Source: Candidatus Zhuqueibacterota bacterium
GTDB taxonomy: Bacteria; KSB1; UBA2214
DNA length: 8,072 bases
NCBI GenBank assembly: GCA_022706175.1
Contig: JAKJDB010000098.1
Coordinates: forward strand, 1 to 8,072
Direction of reading: 5' to 3'
Shown here one piece after another: positions 5,289-8,072 of this stretch. The notes beneath the pieces were generated by a model, which was not told the origin of the DNA, did no database searches, and saw nothing but the letters and a program-made list of their open reading frames with translations. Positions within the stretch are counted from its first letter, which is position 1; every line of letters begins with the position of its first letter. The position numbers were made by a program, and so were the translations under genes.

Positions 5289-7841
5289 ATGAAAAATTTA
5301 TTTGTCCTTGCGGGTTTGATCCTGTCCCTGATGGCTGCTGCGGCGGTTTTTCAATGCAAGCCGTCTGCAAGGATCACAATTGTCTATTCCCGTAATGCCT
5401 CATCCCTGGAAGAGTTCTCAGCAAAGGAACTGCAGCGCTATCTCTATCTCAGGTCAGGGATGCTGGCTGGAATCATTCAAAGCGACACCCTCCCCGGCCG
5501 ATTCGATTATTGTCTGGCAGTGGGGTGCAAACATGCAGGGATTTTCCGCAAATGGCCGGATGCGGACAATTCGGCCGAACTGGCTGACGGTCTAAAGCCG
5601 GAGGAATATCTGATCAGGAGCTACCGGAAGCCGGACCGGCGGCTGTTTGTGATCGCCGGCGGAGACGGTCCGGGCGCCCTTTACGGAACCTATCGGTTCC
5701 TTGAACACACCGGTGTTCGCTACCAGATCGATGGGGACGTTCTGCCGGATGAAAAATGCGATCTGGAAGAGATTGAAGTGAATGAAACGGGCAAACCCAG
5801 GTTCAGTAAAAGAGGATTGCAGCCTTTCCATGATTTCAACGTGGGACCTGATTGGTGGAACCTGAACGACTATCAGGCGGTTTTGTCGCAGATGGCCAAG
5901 TTGAAATTCAATTTCATCGGTTTTCATACTTATCCGAGCTGGAACCCAGCGGCCGGCCCGGAGGCCAATGTCTGGATAGGGCTGCCGGAAGATGTGGACG
6001 ACCAGGGCAATGTCATGTTCGGGTATGAGTCCGGAGTGGTCACCACGAGAAGGGGATGGGAGGTCAAACCGTTTCCCACCCGTGACTATGCATCCGGGGC
6101 CGGCCTGCTTTTTGAACAGGACGACTATGGTCCGGATTTCATGCTCGACTGCCTGGATTGGCCGAGAAATGAAACTGAAGCGACAGCCATGTTCAACCGC
6201 TATGGTGATTTGCAGAAAAAAGTATTCGCAAAGGCCGCTGAACTGGGCATCAAAACCTGTGTGGGTACCGAACTTCCGCTGGGCATACCTGAGATGCTCG
6301 CATCCAGGCTGAAGGCAAAAGGCATGAATCCGGATGATCCCCGAGTCATCGGCAAACTCTATGAAGGAACGTTTCTGCGCATTATGAGAAAAATGCCGGT
6401 GGATGTTTTCTGGCTGTGGCTGCCGGAGATATGGCTCAATTCAGAGCCCGGAACCCGGCGGGGCTGGGAGATTACCACTGAAGGAAATGTACTGCGGGAT
6501 ATTTCGTTGATCGATTCAGTCGCCCGGATCATGAGAACGCCCTTTTCTTTTGCCACCGGCGGATGGCGCCTGGGAACGGTGAAAGATCCCTTCTGGACGC
6601 ACCGTCACACTCCGGCAAGCTGGGCCATATCCTCGATCAACACCAGTGTGGGAAGAGATCCGGTCGAAAAATATTATGCTGGAATGCCGGAAAGATCCCG
6701 GTGGGTGATCGGATGGGCTGAGGACGATGGCACAGCCGGCGCGCATTGCTGCACCGCCTGGGATCTTCAGCTCTGGACGGAACGGATGTTCACAAATTCA
6801 TCGGATGCATTTCGCTATGGATGCGAAGGCATGATGGCCATTCACTGGCGAACCGCTTCCATCGCACCCAACCTCACCGCTCTTTCGCAGGCAGGATGGA
6901 TGGTCAGCCAGCCGGACCGGCAAGATCTTGAGGACGCCGCTGTTGCCGCTGATATGAACCTGTTCTGGGAAAACTGGGGAAGGGGGACATTCGGCGCTGA
7001 GGCCGGCGCCAGAGCGGGACGCATCATGCAGAAACTCGACGGCTGTCATATCGCGATCAACCAGTTGATCGAAAACGGCGTCAAAACCACGGATCAGGAC
7101 ATTGAGGATCTTTTCGCCCCGCTCGGTGAATTGATAGCCCTGCGAAAAGAGATCAGCGGAACCGGCAATCTTTCCCGGTTTGATTATTGGATCAACTATC
7201 TCCATGCCAGCCGCCTGCGCATCAGCACCTGGATCCTCTCAGCCCGCCTGGATTCCATCATGACGCAAGCCGGCTCTATTCAGGATCACGAAAAGAAATT
7301 GCTGTTGGTCACGAACCAGGCCCTGCCGCTTCGAATAGCCCTGTCAAGGTCCTGGGAGGAGATGATCTCTGCTTTTGTCCATTGCGCGCGCTCTACAGGC
7401 GAAGTGGGCACTGTTTCCAGCCTTGAAAGCGGTAACAGGAAAAGAATCGTGTGCGCACACGACTCCACGATCGCCAGGATTATGGATTCATCGCTGCCGG
7501 CGGAGACGGCAATAAGAACCTCCTATGACGGTCCCCCGCGCCTGTTCGTATCATCCGTTTGCAGCCAATGGAACTCCGGCGAACCGATGGAGATAAGGCC
7601 GTTCGTGTTATCCTCGCAGGCAATCAGGAACATCAGTCTGTTATGGCGGCCGTTGGGCCAGGGAGGATTCAGAAAAATAAAAGCCAGCCATATTGCCCGC
7701 CATGCCTACCGCGTCATCGTTCCAGAGCCTGTTGAAGGCTGCGTGGAGTATTATCTTCGGGCTGAGCTCGCCGATGGCAAAACGATCCATCATCCGGTCA
7801 CGGCGCCTGGAATGAATAGCACGGTGGTTTTCAGGAAATGA
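5289..7841 (+). CDS. Exported multidomain glycosidase-like protein (alpha-glucuronidase-type N-terminal domain, TIM-barrel-like core)
   Basis: With the ATG at 5289 the product has 850 residues. It begins with a signal peptide (MKNLFVLAGLILSLMAAAA). Cys23 is preceded by VFQ, which is not a proper lipobox, so I expect ordinary secretion rather than a lipoprotein. Residues 28-165 resemble the N-terminal domain of GH67/GH20-type enzymes (SLEEFSAKELQRYLYLRSG, then GDGPGALYGTYRFLEHTGVRY). The core (about 170-560) has conserved-looking segments: PFHDFNVGPDWWN (179-191), KTCVGTELPLGIP (322-334), FWLWLPEIW (374-382), WVIGWAEDD (472-480) and GMMAIHWRT (514-522). Glu328, Glu380 and Glu478 are candidate catalytic acids. 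A helical section (about 570-690) and a C-terminal beta-sandwich (about 740-850) follow. It looks like the unassigned secreted glycosidase-like proteins of Bacteroidetes, Planctomycetes and Verrucomicrobia, but I recognise no characterised family. It is divergent from the operon and shares its control region. Substrate unknown. Confidence 0.75.
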   Translation: MKNLFVLAGLILSLMAAAAVFQCKPSARITIVYSRNASSLEEFSAKELQRYLYLRSGMLAGIIQSDTLPGRFDYCLAVGCKHAGIFRKWPDADNSAELADGLKPEEYLIRSYRKPDRRLFVIAGGDGPGALYGTYRFLEHTGVRYQIDGDVLPDEKCDLEEIEVNETGKPRFSKRGLQPFHDFNVGPDWWNLNDYQAVLSQMAKLKFNFIGFHTYPSWNPAAGPEANVWIGLPEDVDDQGNVMFGYESGVVTTRRGWEVKPFPTRDYASGAGLLFEQDDYGPDFMLDCLDWPRNETEATAMFNRYGDLQKKVFAKAAELGIKTCVGTELPLGIPEMLASRLKAKGMNPDDPRVIGKLYEGTFLRIMRKMPVDVFWLWLPEIWLNSEPGTRRGWEITTEGNVLRDISLIDSVARIMRTPFSFATGGWRLGTVKDPFWTHRHTPASWAISSINTSVGRDPVEKYYAGMPERSRWVIGWAEDDGTAGAHCCTAWDLQLWTERMFTNSSDAFRYGCEGMMAIHWRTASIAPNLTALSQAGWMVSQPDRQDLEDAAVAADMNLFWENWGRGTFGAEAGARAGRIMQKLDGCHIAINQLIENGVKTTDQDIEDLFAPLGELIALRKEISGTGNLSRFDYWINYLHASRLRISTWILSARLDSIMTQAGSIQDHEKKLLLVTNQALPLRIALSRSWEEMISAFVHCARSTGEVGTVSSLESGNRKRIVCAHDSTIARIMDSSLPAETAIRTSYDGPPRLFVSSVCSQWNSGEPMEIRPFVLSSQAIRNISLLWRPLGQGGFRKIKASHIARHAYRVIVPEPVEGCVEYYLRAELADGKTIHHPVTAPGMNSTVVFRK

Positions 7842-7877
7842 AATAATAGGCGAAATGAGGATCGAGGGGTTATAATC

Positions 7878-8072
7878 ATGATTTTTCCGCTGTGCGCACT
7901 GATCCTGGCGGTGACGCGCTGGCTTTTCGGCGATTCCCTCTACGCCATCCGTTTCGTGCCCGATCTGGCCGGCGCCGGCGTGGTGGTTCTGTCCGGTTCC
8001 ATGGCGCGCCTGCTGGGCGGAAAAAAATTCGCCCAGCTCCTGGCCGCTGCCGCGGCCGCGCTCTCCCCGGTC
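7878..8072 (+). CDS. GT39/PMT_2-type glycosyltransferase fragment lacking the usual N-terminus, cut by window edge
   Basis: The 65 visible residues are strongly hydrophobic and match the interior of ArnT/PMT_2-like, lipid-linked-sugar-dependent membrane glycosyltransferases. FPLCALILAVTRWLFGDSLYAIRF (3-26) corresponds to the usual PPL-A-L-...-LFGDSL-A-R segment, and the ARLLGGKKFAQLLAAAAAALSP run (43-64) to the following helices. In the family this segment normally comes after a first transmembrane helix and a periplasmic loop with the acidic DE motif, together about 60 or more residues. Those are absent here: the same frame reads back through only 12 codons to the stop of the upstream gene. 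The ATG does have GAGGGG (7864-7869) eight bases upstream, so a shortened product could be made. It may be a 5'-truncated remnant, a product of rearrangement or an assembly join. It follows the glycosidase-like gene by 36 bases, but its role appears unrelated. Confidence 0.62.
   Translation, partial: MIFPLCALILAVTRWLFGDSLYAIRFVPDLAGAGVVVLSGSMARLLGGKKFAQLLAAAAAALSPV

Noticed and set aside
7845..7853. The nine bases AATAGGCGA also occur at 1-9; considered as a direct repeat flanking an inserted block
   Set aside because: A nine-base match between two places in 8 kb is expected many times by chance. One copy lies in the middle of the intact symporter frame, and no transposase or inverted ends are present.
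7871..7876. TATAAT just before the glycosyltransferase fragment as a promoter
   Set aside because: No -35 match lies 16-18 bases upstream, and transcription would begin downstream of the ATG it should serve.

Overview
This window looks like a carbohydrate-utilisation locus from a Gram-negative-type environmental bacterium. Three large genes encode exported proteins with signal peptides and glycosidase-like or glycan-binding architecture, and they sit next to a sodium:solute symporter. Every start is preceded by a clear GGAG/GAGG-type Shine-Dalgarno sequence, base composition is moderately GC-rich, and no SusC/SusD pair is visible. This fits FCB/PVC-type or candidate-phylum bacteria better than a classical Bacteroidetes polysaccharide utilisation locus. 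The taxonomic placement is inference and weak.

Layout. A minus-strand operon runs leftward from about 5018. It holds a GH20-like exported protein (2388-4850), then a two-domain exported protein with an N-terminal beta-sandwich and a C-terminal alpha/alpha-toroid (636-2372), then the N-terminal part of an SSS-family symporter (1-610, running off the left edge). The gaps are 15 and 25 bases, and each contains the ribosome-binding site of the next gene. Running rightward is a divergent plus-strand gene (5289-7841). It encodes an 850-residue exported protein with an alpha-glucuronidase-type N-terminal domain, a probable TIM-barrel centre and a C-terminal beta-sandwich. At the right edge (7878-8072) begins a reading frame matching the membrane part of GT39/PMT_2-type glycosyltransferases, but without the usual N-terminal first 60 or so residues.

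Control region. The 438-base divergent spacer (4851-5288) holds one sigma70-like promoter for each direction. The operon promoter is covered by two overlapping inverted repeats GCAAT-N8-ATTGC offset by exactly 10 bases, and a third, wider-spaced pair lies between the two promoters. This looks like an operator for a substrate-responsive regulator whose gene is not in the window.

Working model (inference): the exported proteins release sugars from an unidentified glycan outside the cytoplasm, and the symporter imports a released sugar. None of the three large proteins can be assigned a substrate from sequence reading alone. Two of them look like outlying or uncharacterised glycosidase families, which is the main interest of the window.
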